In this document: positions 1 to 6,985 of the stretch, piece after piece
Position numbering within the stretch: the stretch's first letter is position 1
Layout of the letters: the number at the start of each line of letters is the position of its first letter
From: JAFDCJ01 sp049669725
GTDB taxonomy: Bacteria; Desulfobacterota; Desulfobacteria; Desulfobacterales; JAFDCJ01
Assembly: GCA_049669725.1 (NCBI GenBank)
Contig: JBATKU010000537.1
Coordinates: forward strand, 1 to 34,045
DNA length: 34,045 nt
Direction of reading: 5' to 3'
Translations under genes and position numbers: made by a program
The notes under the pieces: model-generated
Seen by the model: the letters and a program-made list of their open reading frames with translations, nothing else
Told to the model about the DNA's origin: nothing
The model's database searches: none

Positions 1-2
1 CT

Positions 3-710
3 ATGGGCCTTCTCGTTTTTTTTGATATCGACAATACCCTGATTCAAAGTTCCAGCGGGCATATGGAGGCGTTGTTACAATCCATTGCGGATGTCTACGG
101 GCTAAAGGCCCGGATTGATGTCATTAACCATCACGGTATGACGGATCAGGAAATAATCACCCGGATATTAGAAAAATATGAAATTGATGAAACAACCATC
201 AGCTCACGCCTGGCAAAATGCATGGCAAGTATGCCGCGCAAATATGCACGGATCGTAAAATCCGAGAAGATCGTTATGATGAACGGCGTATCTGATTTGA
301 TATCGAGGCTGGAACAATACGGCGTTCTTCTCGGGTTGGTTACCGGCAACCTGGAAAAGATCGCCCGGGCCAAATTGAAAAAAATCGGAATCGATCACTT
401 TTTCAAAATTGGCGGGTTCGGCTCCGACCATATCAATCGGACCAATCTGGTGAGGATCGCTATCCAAAGGGCCGAGGAGCAATTTAATTTCGGCAGCCAC
501 CGACGGGTATTCCATTTTGGTGATGCCCCGCAGGATATGAAGGCCGGCCGGGAAGCCGGTGTTGTGCCGATTGGGGTCACAACAGGCGTATTTACTGCCG
601 ATCAGTTAACATCTGCCGGTGCTGAAAAAGTTATTACGGATTTAAAGGACGCAGATGGTATTTTGCAAATGCTGCTAAAAACAAATTTTTTAAAAGTTGG
701 AGGGGTCTAA
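3..710 (+). CDS. HAD-family phosphatase, phosphoglycolate-phosphatase-like
   Basis: A 235-residue cytoplasmic hydrolase of the haloacid dehalogenase superfamily. Motif I is FFDIDNTL with the nucleophile D8 and general acid D10. Motif II is the threonine in LGLVTGN near residue 115, and motif IV is FHFGDAPQDMKAGREAG near residue 170, which supplies the Mg2+-binding acid. The segment between motifs I and II fits a helical C1 cap, as in phosphoglycolate phosphatases and beta-phosphoglucomutases. The substrate cannot be read from sequence. The start is two bases from the window edge, but the protein begins directly before motif I, as is usual, so it is probably complete. Its TAA stop overlaps the next ATG by one base, so the two genes are likely co-translated. 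Confidence 0.88.
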   Translation: MGLLVFFDIDNTLIQSSSGHMEALLQSIADVYGLKARIDVINHHGMTDQEIITRILEKYEIDETTISSRLAKCMASMPRKYARIVKSEKIVMMNGVSDLISRLEQYGVLLGLVTGNLEKIARAKLKKIGIDHFFKIGGFGSDHINRTNLVRIAIQRAEEQFNFGSHRRVFHFGDAPQDMKAGREAGVVPIGVTTGVFTADQLTSAGAEKVITDLKDADGILQMLLKTNFLKVGGV

Positions 711-1657
711 TGCGATTTGCAATCTTGGGTGTCGGGGCAGTCGGTGGTTACTTTGGTGGGCGATTGGCGCAAGCCGGTGAGGATGTAACTTTTATCGCAC
801 GTGGCGACCACCTTCAGGCGTTGCGCACAAAAGGCCTGAGGGTAGACAGTGTAAACGGTGACTTTGTATTGTCTTCGGTAACGGCAACCGATGACCCTTC
901 TCAAATCGGTGCCGTGGATGTTGTTATGGTCGGGGTAAAAACATGGCAGGTGGCTGAGGCGGCCAAATCGATTCAGCCTCTCATTGGTGAGAATACATTG
1001 GTTTTGCCATTGCAAAACGGTGTTGAAGCCTCGACTCAGTTAGCGGAAGGGCTTGGCCGTGAGCATGTATGTGGCGGTTTGGCAAAAATATTTAGTTTCA
1101 TTGCAGGTCCCGGGCATATCCGTCATTCAGGCGTGGACCCTTATATTGGATTCGGTGAATTGGATAATCAGCTTACCGAGAGGGTCGAAAATCTACTGCG
1201 CGTTTTTAAACGGGCTGGATTTAAAGCCGAAATTCCACCGGACATCACGGCGGCTTTGTGGGCCAAATTTCTATTTGTTGCATCCTGGGGAGGCATCGGT
1301 GCCATTACCCGTGCACCCCTCGGCGTGATACGAAGCTTTCCGCAAACCCGCCGGATGCTTGCGCGTTCCATGGAGGAAATATACGAAGTGGCCCGGGCTC
1401 TTCAAATCAACCTGGAGGAAAACACGGTGTCATCTTCGATGGCTTTTGTCGACACCCTTCCGCCTAACGGCACAACTTCGTTGCAGCGCGATATTACTGA
1501 AAATCGTCCATCAGAAATTGATTCCTGGAGCGGGGCGGTGGTAAGACTCGGCCTTAAGGCCGGTGTGTCCATACCAATCAATGAGTTTGTTTATAACAGC
1601 CTGCTGCCCCTCGAGCTCAAAGCACGGGGGGAGCTGCAGTTTCCCGATTCGAACTGA
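710..1657 (+). CDS. panE: 2-dehydropantoate 2-reductase family protein (ketopantoate reductase)
   Basis: A 315-residue protein of the ApbA/PanE family, which reduces 2-dehydropantoate to pantoate with NADPH in the route to coenzyme A and the phosphopantetheine arm. The Rossmann motif GVGAVG lies at residues 7-12, the family motif LQNG at 101-104 and the catalytic-lysine segment ALWAKFLF around K186; the C-terminal helical domain is complete. Length matches the family (about 300). The ATG at 710 overlaps the upstream stop and is preceded by AGTTGGAGGGG. Families like this include paralogues acting on other 2-keto acids, so the exact substrate is an inference; the symbol is used in the broad sense. 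Confidence 0.83.
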   Translation: MRFAILGVGAVGGYFGGRLAQAGEDVTFIARGDHLQALRTKGLRVDSVNGDFVLSSVTATDDPSQIGAVDVVMVGVKTWQVAEAAKSIQPLIGENTLVLPLQNGVEASTQLAEGLGREHVCGGLAKIFSFIAGPGHIRHSGVDPYIGFGELDNQLTERVENLLRVFKRAGFKAEIPPDITAALWAKFLFVASWGGIGAITRAPLGVIRSFPQTRRMLARSMEEIYEVARALQINLEENTVSSSMAFVDTLPPNGTTSLQRDITENRPSEIDSWSGAVVRLGLKAGVSIPINEFVYNSLLPLELKARGELQFPDSN

Positions 1658-1730
1658 TAGCAAATGGTTGGGCAGCGGGACTGATAATTTGATGGGGTTT
1701 TATCATTGCCAACAACTGGCATTTTGAGTT

Positions 1731-1803
1731 GTGGGAGCGGTCTTCGAACCGCGAAGAGCGTTTAAACCGTTTATGGAAATTGTGGCTGGAAAGCCGCTAC
1801 CAC
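1731..1803. repeat. REP doublet (REPIN-like inverted pair)
   Basis: Two similar short palindromic units face each other. The plus-strand copy at 1731-1754 starts GTGGGAGCGGTCTTCGAACC. The minus-strand copy, read from 1803 back to 1781, starts GTGGTAGCGGCTTTCCAGCC. Both have the GTGG/GTGGT head followed by a GCGG...CCG(C) hairpin, and the pair would fold into a long cruciform. This is the organisation of REP doublets mobilised by RAYT transposases. No RAYT gene lies in the window. Confidence 0.6.
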
Positions 1804-1842
1804 CGCTAAACCGAGTCTATTACGACCTTTAAAAGGGCTATC

Positions 1843-2079
1843 CTATTCCTCATCAATTTTTTTTGACTGACGCCAAGCCGTTACGATGCGATAGGTAAAA
1901 CCAAAGACAAGGGTTGCGCTGATAAGGATAATAAAATTGCTGGCAAAAAATGTCATGATAAAGATAAACGGGTCTTTGAGATCATAGGACGAGATGAGCA
2001 GTTGGACACCGTAGTACAGAAAAAAGGCGCCGATTAATATCAGAACCACCTGCCGGATTAACCAGAATATAATGGACAT
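1843..2079 (-). CDS. small two-helix membrane protein, function unknown
   Basis: A 78-residue protein with two hydrophobic segments, roughly residues 4-28 and 36-64, and a charged cytoplasmic tail ending QSKKIDEE. I do not recognise a family. It is not cleanly linked to either neighbour: a REP doublet lies on its 3' side and a 400-bp non-coding stretch on its 5' side. The AT-rich region upstream of the ATG contains GCGGTAT repeats. It is accepted as a gene because the hydrophobic pattern is clean and no other frame is open in a plausible way. Confidence 0.55.
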   Translation of the reverse strand: MSIIFWLIRQVVLILIGAFFLYYGVQLLISSYDLKDPFIFIMTFFASNFIILISATLVFGFTYRIVTAWRQSKKIDEE

Positions 2080-2111
2080 GAAGCCCTCTTTAGTGGCTGC
2101 AAAAAAATATT

Positions 2112-2189
2112 GCGGTATTGAAACTTTTTTTCCACAACCACTTATACCGCAATTCCGTATTTCAGAATATAATTATCGAAAGCGGTATA
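2112..2189. repeat. inverted and direct copies of GCGGTAT upstream of the small membrane gene
   Basis: GCGGTAT occurs at 2112-2118, its inverse TATACCGC at 2143-2150 and GCGGTATA at 2182-2189. The last two form a perfect 8-bp inverted repeat with a 31-bp spacer, and the first copy is a direct repeat of the third. The spacing is compatible with an operator for a dimeric regulator or with a looped RNA. Only the repeat itself is seen; a role is inference. Confidence 0.3.
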
Positions 2190-2244
2190 AAATTATTTTT
2201 GCCCCAACCCCTTGACGTACCATTAGGTGGTATTAATTTATTGT

Positions 2245-2386
2245 CTGTTATGAATAAATCTTCTTTTATTTGTAACCTGGGAGTTTCCACAAAACCTCCC
2301 ATTGGAGAACGGTAATGCCATACTAAACCTCCATTTACCTCCTAATTAAGGGTGGTTCATTTACGGCGATGAATCACCCTTTTTTA
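2245..2386 (+). ncRNA. candidate small RNA with three CCUCC motifs and an intrinsic terminator
   Basis: No convincing gene lies between 2080 and 2497, yet a strong terminator sits at 2350-2386 on the plus strand with no plus-strand gene ahead of it. Upstream there is TTGACG at 2212-2217 and an AT-rich TATTAATTTA at 2231-2240 that could serve as a poor -10. The transcript would carry CCTCC three times, at 2295-2299, 2328-2332 and 2338-2342. That motif is complementary to the core Shine-Dalgarno sequence and is typical of antisense-type regulatory RNAs. The first copy can pair with GGGAG at 2279-2283. The 5' end is not determined. Confidence 0.3.
2350..2386 (+). terminator. intrinsic terminator
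   Basis: The stem GGGTGGTTCAT (2350-2360) pairs with ATGAATCACCC (2369-2379), with one G.T pair and an 8-base loop, followed by six T. It is strong on the plus strand. On the minus strand the same stem is followed only by TTAATT, so it could also weakly stop transcription leaving dctM. Confidence 0.8.
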
Positions 2387-2417
2387 TTCGTCAATATTCA
2401 TTTAATCCGCCGCCGGA

Positions 2418-2492
2418 GGACGAGGGGTTAATTCCCCGTCCCCTGGGGCGATAAGAAATATTCCGGTTGACACCCCGTTGCTTGCGGCGGGG
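2418..2492 (-). terminator. two GC-rich hairpins directly after dctM
   Basis: The pair CCCCGTTGC (2473-2481) and GCGGCGGGG (2484-2492) lies five bases from the dctM stop. A second stem, GGACGAGGGG (2418-2427) with CCCCGTCC (2434-2441), follows. Neither has a U-tract in the minus direction, so they would stabilise the 3' end or help pausing rather than act as classical intrinsic terminators. Confidence 0.3.
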
Positions 2493-2496
2493 CTGT

Positions 2497-3759
2497 TCAT
2501 TCTATCAGTGCCAGACTCATCCACGGCACATAGGTAATAATCGCCAGTGCCAGCAGCAGGATTGCAATGAAGGGCAGGGAGGCAAGATAAAGCCGCAGAA
2601 TCGGCTTTTCAAAACGCATACTGGCAATAAAAAGGTTAATTCCCAGAGGGGGGATGGATGCCCCGATTTCAAGATTGGCAAGAAAAATAATACCCAGATG
2701 TATCGGATCAATACCGTAGGCTTTGGCTATGGGCGCGAGAAGCGGGACAACGACCACCAGGGCGGAGAATATGCCCATGGTGCATCCTACCGCCAGAAGG
2801 AAAATGTTGAGCACCACCAGGAAAACAATGCGACTTTCGATATTGGCCTTAAAAAAATCCAATAATCGCATGGGAATTTCCGCATCGACCAGATAGTTTG
2901 TCAGGCCCATGGCGGCGCCCAGAATAATTAATATCCCGCCGACCAGAATCATGCTTTTTTTCATAATTTCAGGGAGTTGTCTAATCCGAATATCCCGGTA
3001 GATGACAACCTCCGCTATAAATACATAAACCGCCGTAATGGCGGCAGCTTCACTGACGGCAAAGTACCCGCTGTATATTCCCCCCAGCACCACAAACGGC
3101 AATGGAAGTTCCCATAGGATTTGCCTGGTGGCCCCGACGAGCTCCTTGAATTGAAACCTGGTTTTCGGCACATCCGTCCTGACAGATTTGTAAACACAAA
3201 ACGCCGAAAGCAATAAAATCAGCAGCAAGCCCGGCAAAAGCCCTGCGATAAACAGGTGATCGATCCGAACCTTGGCGACGATGGCGTAGATGATCAGCGG
3301 CAGGCTCGGGGGAAAGAGCAGCCCCAGGGTGCCGGATGTAGTCAACAGCCCCAGGGAAAACTTTTCCGAATACCGTCCTCGCATCATGGCCGGCAATAGA
3401 ATGCCTCCCAGGGCGATGATCGTCAGGCCGGTGGCACCGGTCAGGGTGGTAAATACCGCGCAGGTTACAAGGGCTATTACGGACAATCCACCGGGCAACC
3501 AGCCCAGAAATGCATTGGACAGCCGGATGAGTCGTTTCGGTGCTCCGCTGGCCGAGAGTAAATATCCGGCAAACGTAAACAGTGGTATCGCCACCAGCAC
3601 GGGTGTGGTGGCCATGCGATGCATCTCGATAATAAGGGCCGAGATGTCGATCTGGCTTGAGAAAAGTAAGTAAAGGGTCAGCCCGGCAATGACTACAAAG
3701 ATGGGGACTCCGATTAACAGAAGCGCAAGAAAAAAGATGATGATCAACAGTGTGGTCAT
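2497..3759 (-). CDS. dctM: TRAP transporter large permease subunit DctM
   Basis: A 420-residue, highly hydrophobic protein of the DctM (ion transporter superfamily) type with about 12 membrane segments. It forms the transport channel of a tripartite ATP-independent periplasmic transporter, driven by a Na+ or H+ gradient. Family-typical segments include the N-terminal GVPIFVVIAGL, the hairpin region TLTGATGLTIIALGGILLPAM, the FPPSLPLIIYAI stretch and the C-terminal IPPLGINLF. Length is as expected (about 425). It is the last gene of the tatT-dctP-dctQ-dctM series. A 261-bp spacer with a large hairpin separates it from dctQ, which is unusual because these two genes normally touch or overlap. 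Confidence 0.95.
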   Translation of the reverse strand: MTTLLIIIFFLALLLIGVPIFVVIAGLTLYLLFSSQIDISALIIEMHRMATTPVLVAIPLFTFAGYLLSASGAPKRLIRLSNAFLGWLPGGLSVIALVTCAVFTTLTGATGLTIIALGGILLPAMMRGRYSEKFSLGLLTTSGTLGLLFPPSLPLIIYAIVAKVRIDHLFIAGLLPGLLLILLLSAFCVYKSVRTDVPKTRFQFKELVGATRQILWELPLPFVVLGGIYSGYFAVSEAAAITAVYVFIAEVVIYRDIRIRQLPEIMKKSMILVGGILIILGAAMGLTNYLVDAEIPMRLLDFFKANIESRIVFLVVLNIFLLAVGCTMGIFSALVVVVPLLAPIAKAYGIDPIHLGIIFLANLEIGASIPPLGINLFIASMRFEKPILRLYLASLPFIAILLLALAIITYVPWMSLALIE

Positions 3760-3840
3760 TGGTGTCCGTCGTTTATCCGGGCGAAGTCGTGTTCAATAAG
3801 TTAAAGGGGTTTTTGACTGGTCTACGGATTTAAAATTAAA

Positions 3841-3972
3841 GGTTTCAGGTAACCTGGTAATCGCAAGTTGGAATGCGGAATGCGAAAAAATGAATATCAG
3901 ACTTTCATCCACTTCCTTTTCCGTATTCCGCACTCCGAATTCCACATTCAATTATCTCTGAAACCTGAAACC
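3841..3972. repeat. 132-bp imperfect palindrome between dctQ and dctM
   Basis: Perfect outer arms GGTTTCAGGT (3841-3850) and ACCTGAAACC (3963-3972) enclose inner, partly matching arms rich in GGAATGCGGAAT at 3869-3885 and its inverse at 3919-3945. The inner arms are built from degenerate copies of a GGAATKCGGA word. On RNA it would form a long stem that could tune dctM expression relative to dctQ. Nothing else is visible in the 261-bp gap. Confidence 0.6.
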
Positions 3973-4020
3973 ATAGAATCGGGATAAAACCCAAACTTGT
4001 CATAAAGGTGATGATCGGAT

Positions 4021-4527
4021 TTAACCCGCCTGGTTCCCGTCACGCTGATGAAGAATCATTCCGATTTCCTTGAACATACCCATCAGAAATCTTAAGGTCA
4101 TCAATCCAAAAGTGACAGGCATGATGAGTTCCGGCACCCACACGGGAAGGTTTAAAAAAGTGCTGCTGCCCATTTGAGCTTCAAACCAGATAAATTTAGC
4201 TGCAGCCAGGGTCAGCAGACCGCAGATAACAGCAGAAAAAAAACAGGAGAGGGCCTGAATGGCGATGCTCCGGGCGCCGGTAAGCCAGCGTGAGAGCAGA
4301 TCAATAGTGATGTGTTTTCCTTCCCTGGTAGCGACGGCGGCTCCGATAAACGCTACCCAGACCACCAGATAGCGGACCAGGACATCACCCCAATCGATGC
4401 CGGTGGCAAAAAAATTTCTCAGCACTATCTGAGAAAACGCCATCAGAATCATCAGGGTCAGCAGGATGGTAACCAGGACTGTTTCCAGCCGACTGATTTT
4501 ATTATCCAACTTATCCCAGATACTCAT
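4021..4527 (-). CDS. dctQ: TRAP transporter small permease subunit DctQ
   Basis: A protein of 168 residues if started at the ATG at 4527 (MSIWDKLDNKISRLE). It has four membrane segments, as in DctQ, the small integral subunit that pairs with DctM. Diagnostic stretches are VLRNFFATGIDWGDVLVRYLVVWVAF-like helix 2 (the conserved R and W are present) and the TREGKHI turn before helix 3. An ATG at 4569 and one at 4626 are also in frame, but they would add a tail translated from the repeat sequence at 4591-4755, and no candidate has a strong ribosome binding site. The 4527 start gives the usual family length. Same operon as dctP and dctM. Confidence 0.88.
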   Translation of the reverse strand: MSIWDKLDNKISRLETVLVTILLTLMILMAFSQIVLRNFFATGIDWGDVLVRYLVVWVAFIGAAVATREGKHITIDLLSRWLTGARSIAIQALSCFFSAVICGLLTLAAAKFIWFEAQMGSSTFLNLPVWVPELIMPVTFGLMTLRFLMGMFKEIGMILHQRDGNQAG

Positions 4528-4590
4528 AGCTTTTTTTGTAGCAAAACGAGGTTGTTTTGGCAGTTTCATCCCAGCTGAACTGCATCCTTT

Positions 4591-4755
4591 AAAAATTCGA
4601 AATCCGAAACACGAAATTTGAAACAAATCTTAAATCCGAATGTTCCAATGACAAAAACAATTTTGGTTTTGGGCATCATTTCGGGTCATGAACTTGTTTA
4701 GAAAATTTAAAAATTAGAGTTTTGAATTTGTTTCGGATTTCGTGCTTCGAGTTTT
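4591..4755. repeat. 165-bp imperfect palindrome between dctP and dctQ
   Basis: The left arm, beginning AAAAATTCGAAATCCGAAAC (4591-4610) and running to 4628, is matched in inverted orientation by 4715-4755, which contains GAATTTGTTTCGGATTTCGTG. The arms are built from degenerate copies of words such as AATCCGAAACACGAAAT. The middle is AT-rich and has no open frame that looks coding. It resembles, in design but not in sequence, the elements at 3841-3972, 24591-24676 and 27064-27140. Confidence 0.55.
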
Positions 4756-4815
4756 AGATATTTATAAATATTCGCCCCAATATTAAAGCAACTATGATTT
4801 TTGATAAAGCAGGTA

Positions 4816-5829
4816 TTATTTTAAAGTTTTTCGATACTCCTCGACATAACCGATGACTTCATCTTTAATTTTTTTGGAAAAGCTTTTTCCAATCTGGCGG
4901 TTCATGGCTTTTGTAGAGATGTCTTTGAATTCTTTGATCTGCTCCTCGGACGGCTGGATAAGTTTGACGCCATGTTTAGACATGACCTTGATGGCGTCCT
5001 GATTTTCTTTGCGGACCTCAAGTTTTAGTTGGCCCATGTATTTTGGACAGAGTTCCAGGAGTACTTGCCGGTGATCAGATGACAGTTTTTTAAATATATT
5101 TTTCCTAATAACGATGCCGCCGATCAGGTACATTAAGGGAACATCTGTCATATATTTGGTTTTGGTGAACCACTGCAGAGAAATGGCTCCGGACGGCGGC
5201 GCGTATACCACCTCAACCAGCCCGGTTTGCAGGCCCACCAGGACATCGGGCAGCGACAATGGAATTGCGGAAATGCGGGCCTCATCAAATATAGCTTTGG
5301 CCATCGGGGCGTCTTCCCAGGTCCAAACCTTCGCCTTTCTCAAATCTTCCAGCGAGGCTATCGGTTTGGTGGACATCAATCGAATAAATCCGCCTTCGGA
5401 CCAGGCCGGAAGAATGTAGCCCTTGTCCTCAAAACCCTTTTTGAAAAAGCCGTCCATTTTTTTCAATACATAATCAACCTCGTCATAGGTTTCGAACAAA
5501 AAGGGAATTTGAAAGACATCCATTTCGTTGAATATGCTTGACAGACCTGCGGATGTTAGAACAGCGCCATGAATTTGTCCGACGAACATTTTGCGAATCA
5601 TATCTTTTTCATCGCCCAGAACTCCGCCGGCATAGATTTTGAGCCGAACACCGTTGTTCGTTTTTTTCTTCAATTCTGCATTCAGTCCATTGAATATTTC
5701 GGTCCAGGCGCTTCCCTCCGGTGCCAGAGTTGCCAGTTTGATGACCGTCGTTTTCGAAACTGCATCACCACCTGTGGTGATTAGCAAAAGCGTTACAAGG
5801 GCAATGCTGTATAATGCCTTTATTTTCAT
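4816..5829 (-). CDS. dctP: TRAP transporter periplasmic substrate-binding protein DctP
   Basis: A 337-residue DctP-family binding protein. A cleavable Sec signal peptide covers about residues 1-25 (MKIKALYSIALVTLLLITTG). The mature part begins with TVIKLATLAPEGSAW, typical of the family, and carries the conserved arginine region near residue 150 (GGFIRLMSTKPI, then LEDLRKAKVW) that normally clamps a carboxylate. It captures the substrate in the periplasm and delivers it to DctQM. The ligand is unknown; pairing with TatT sets this system apart from C4-dicarboxylate TRAPs. It follows tatT by 32 bases. Confidence 0.94.
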   Translation of the reverse strand: MKIKALYSIALVTLLLITTGGDAVSKTTVIKLATLAPEGSAWTEIFNGLNAELKKKTNNGVRLKIYAGGVLGDEKDMIRKMFVGQIHGAVLTSAGLSSIFNEMDVFQIPFLFETYDEVDYVLKKMDGFFKKGFEDKGYILPAWSEGGFIRLMSTKPIASLEDLRKAKVWTWEDAPMAKAIFDEARISAIPLSLPDVLVGLQTGLVEVVYAPPSGAISLQWFTKTKYMTDVPLMYLIGGIVIRKNIFKKLSSDHRQVLLELCPKYMGQLKLEVRKENQDAIKVMSKHGVKLIQPSEEQIKEFKDISTKAMNRQIGKSFSKKIKDEVIGYVEEYRKTLK

Positions 5830-5861
5830 ATAGTCTCTCCCATGGCATTTTGAGATAACTT

Positions 5862-6737
5862 CTAAAAAAAATCATCTGCCGCGTCGATCAATTTTTTGGC
5901 CCTGGTGTGGGCCACTGAATTGAGCAAGGTTAATTCCGGCTCGATATCAGCCGGGGTTTTCAGAACATCTTCCAGAGTCGACATGAAAAGCTCCCTGTCA
6001 AAGACTTTTTTGGCATAATAGTCGGCAAAATAGACTTCGGTCATTAAAAATTTACCATCCCCCAGTTCAATTGCCTTTCGAAAATGATCCCGGGCAATGT
6101 TTAAGTCCCCTCCGGCAATCCGGGGCTTTGATGCTTCCAAAATTCCCATAAAAATGTGCGCTCCCCCGTAGTAAAAGGTCTCATCCAACACCAGAACCCG
6201 TTTCATCATCGATTCAACCCGGGGCAGTTCAGCCATCGCCGCCATGGACCCCCGGTTCAGGCTAATCCAGCTGCCCCAGCATGATGCTGCCCAGAAAAGA
6301 TAGGAAACATCTTTTTTACTTGTTTTTTGCAGTCCGCTTTCGAAATCATCAAAGGGTCGCGACAGCGGGTTTTTAAAACCGCTTTGCTCCAGGGCTCTTA
6401 AGGCATACGTCTTGGCCTTGGCATACAACGTAAGGGCATAGGCTTTGTCCTCATCCTCGATAAATGCTGATGCATAGGATGCATAGCTTTGAGCGGCGGT
6501 GATGAGCAATTTTTTGTTGTCGGGCAGGGCCTCAACCATGCCGTCGATCAACATCAAATAGGACGGCATGCCTTCGCGGATCAGCTTCAAGTCGGATTGT
6601 TTGTAGGAAGCCCTGGCAACATCTTCCAGCAGCGATGCCGTCGATGCCACCGTCATGCTTTTGGTAGTTCCGCAGGCCGCCGGCAGGGCGATAAGAAAAA
6701 AAAGTGAGATGTATTTAAATAATCTCATAGCTGGCAT
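5862..6737 (-). CDS. TRAP transporter TatT-component lipoprotein
   Basis: A 291-residue protein with a lipoprotein signal (FFLIALPAACG; Cys about residue 22), so probably anchored in a periplasm-facing membrane. The rest is all-helical and TPR-like and matches the TatT family first described as a DctP partner in Treponema, a trimeric helical-repeat protein thought to relay hydrophobic ligands to the binding protein. The ATG at 6737 is chosen over the one at 6728 because GAGGTG sits four bases before it. First gene of the TRAP operon; a near-consensus promoter lies 57-85 bases upstream. A hydrophobic organic acid is a reasonable ligand guess, not shown. Confidence 0.85.
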   Translation of the reverse strand: MPAMRLFKYISLFFLIALPAACGTTKSMTVASTASLLEDVARASYKQSDLKLIREGMPSYLMLIDGMVEALPDNKKLLITAAQSYASYASAFIEDEDKAYALTLYAKAKTYALRALEQSGFKNPLSRPFDDFESGLQKTSKKDVSYLFWAASCWGSWISLNRGSMAAMAELPRVESMMKRVLVLDETFYYGGAHIFMGILEASKPRIAGGDLNIARDHFRKAIELGDGKFLMTEVYFADYYAKKVFDRELFMSTLEDVLKTPADIEPELTLLNSVAHTRAKKLIDAADDFF

Positions 6738-6793
6738 TCTTCACCTCGCACCGAAGACATATTCTGATATTTGGAAATATGAATATCGCCGAA

Positions 6794-6822
6794 AGTATAG
6801 TGAAGCGTTGTTTGGGGGTCAA
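6794..6822 (-). promoter_or_regulatory. sigma-70-type promoter for the TRAP operon
   Basis: Read on the minus strand, TTGACC (6822-6817) and TATACT (6799-6794) are separated by exactly 17 bases. Transcription would begin near 6787 and give a leader of about 50 bases before tatT. Confidence 0.7.
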
Positions 6823-6827
6823 GAAAA

Positions 6828-6853
6828 AAGAACCACAATATCTTGTGGCTCTT
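6828..6853 (-). terminator. hairpin with minus-strand U-tract between the divergent promoters
   Basis: AAGAACCACAA (6828-6838) and TTGTGGCTCTT (6843-6853) pair at 10 of 11 positions around a four-base loop. On the minus strand the stem is followed by CTTTTTTC, which then runs into the -35 box of the TRAP promoter. It could insulate that promoter from antisense read-through, or serve as an inverted-repeat operator for both divergent units. Confidence 0.5.
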
Positions 6854-6912
6854 GGCAAACATTTAATTATAAACAATCGGGCACTTTCCTGCCTTTCTAT
6901 CCTATCGATCTT

Positions 6913-6941
6913 TTGACATGGCGCGATCTTTATCCTATACT
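6913..6941 (+). promoter_or_regulatory. sigma-70-type promoter for the aldehyde:ferredoxin oxidoreductase gene
   Basis: TTGACA (6913-6918) and TATACT (6936-6941) with a 17-base spacer give 11 of 12 consensus positions. Transcription would start near 6949, about 37 bases before the ATG at 6986, which has GGGGAGG 9 bases upstream. Confidence 0.75.
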
Positions 6942-6985
6942 TGGCTCGATGTATCTACTGAATCATCATCGGGGGAGGAAATCAG

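Noticed and set aside
2118..2315. Plus-strand 65-codon open frame in the gap before the terminator
   Set aside because: No ribosome binding site, no hydrophobic or domain pattern, and it spans inverted repeats; the region reads better as non-coding RNA and regulatory DNA.
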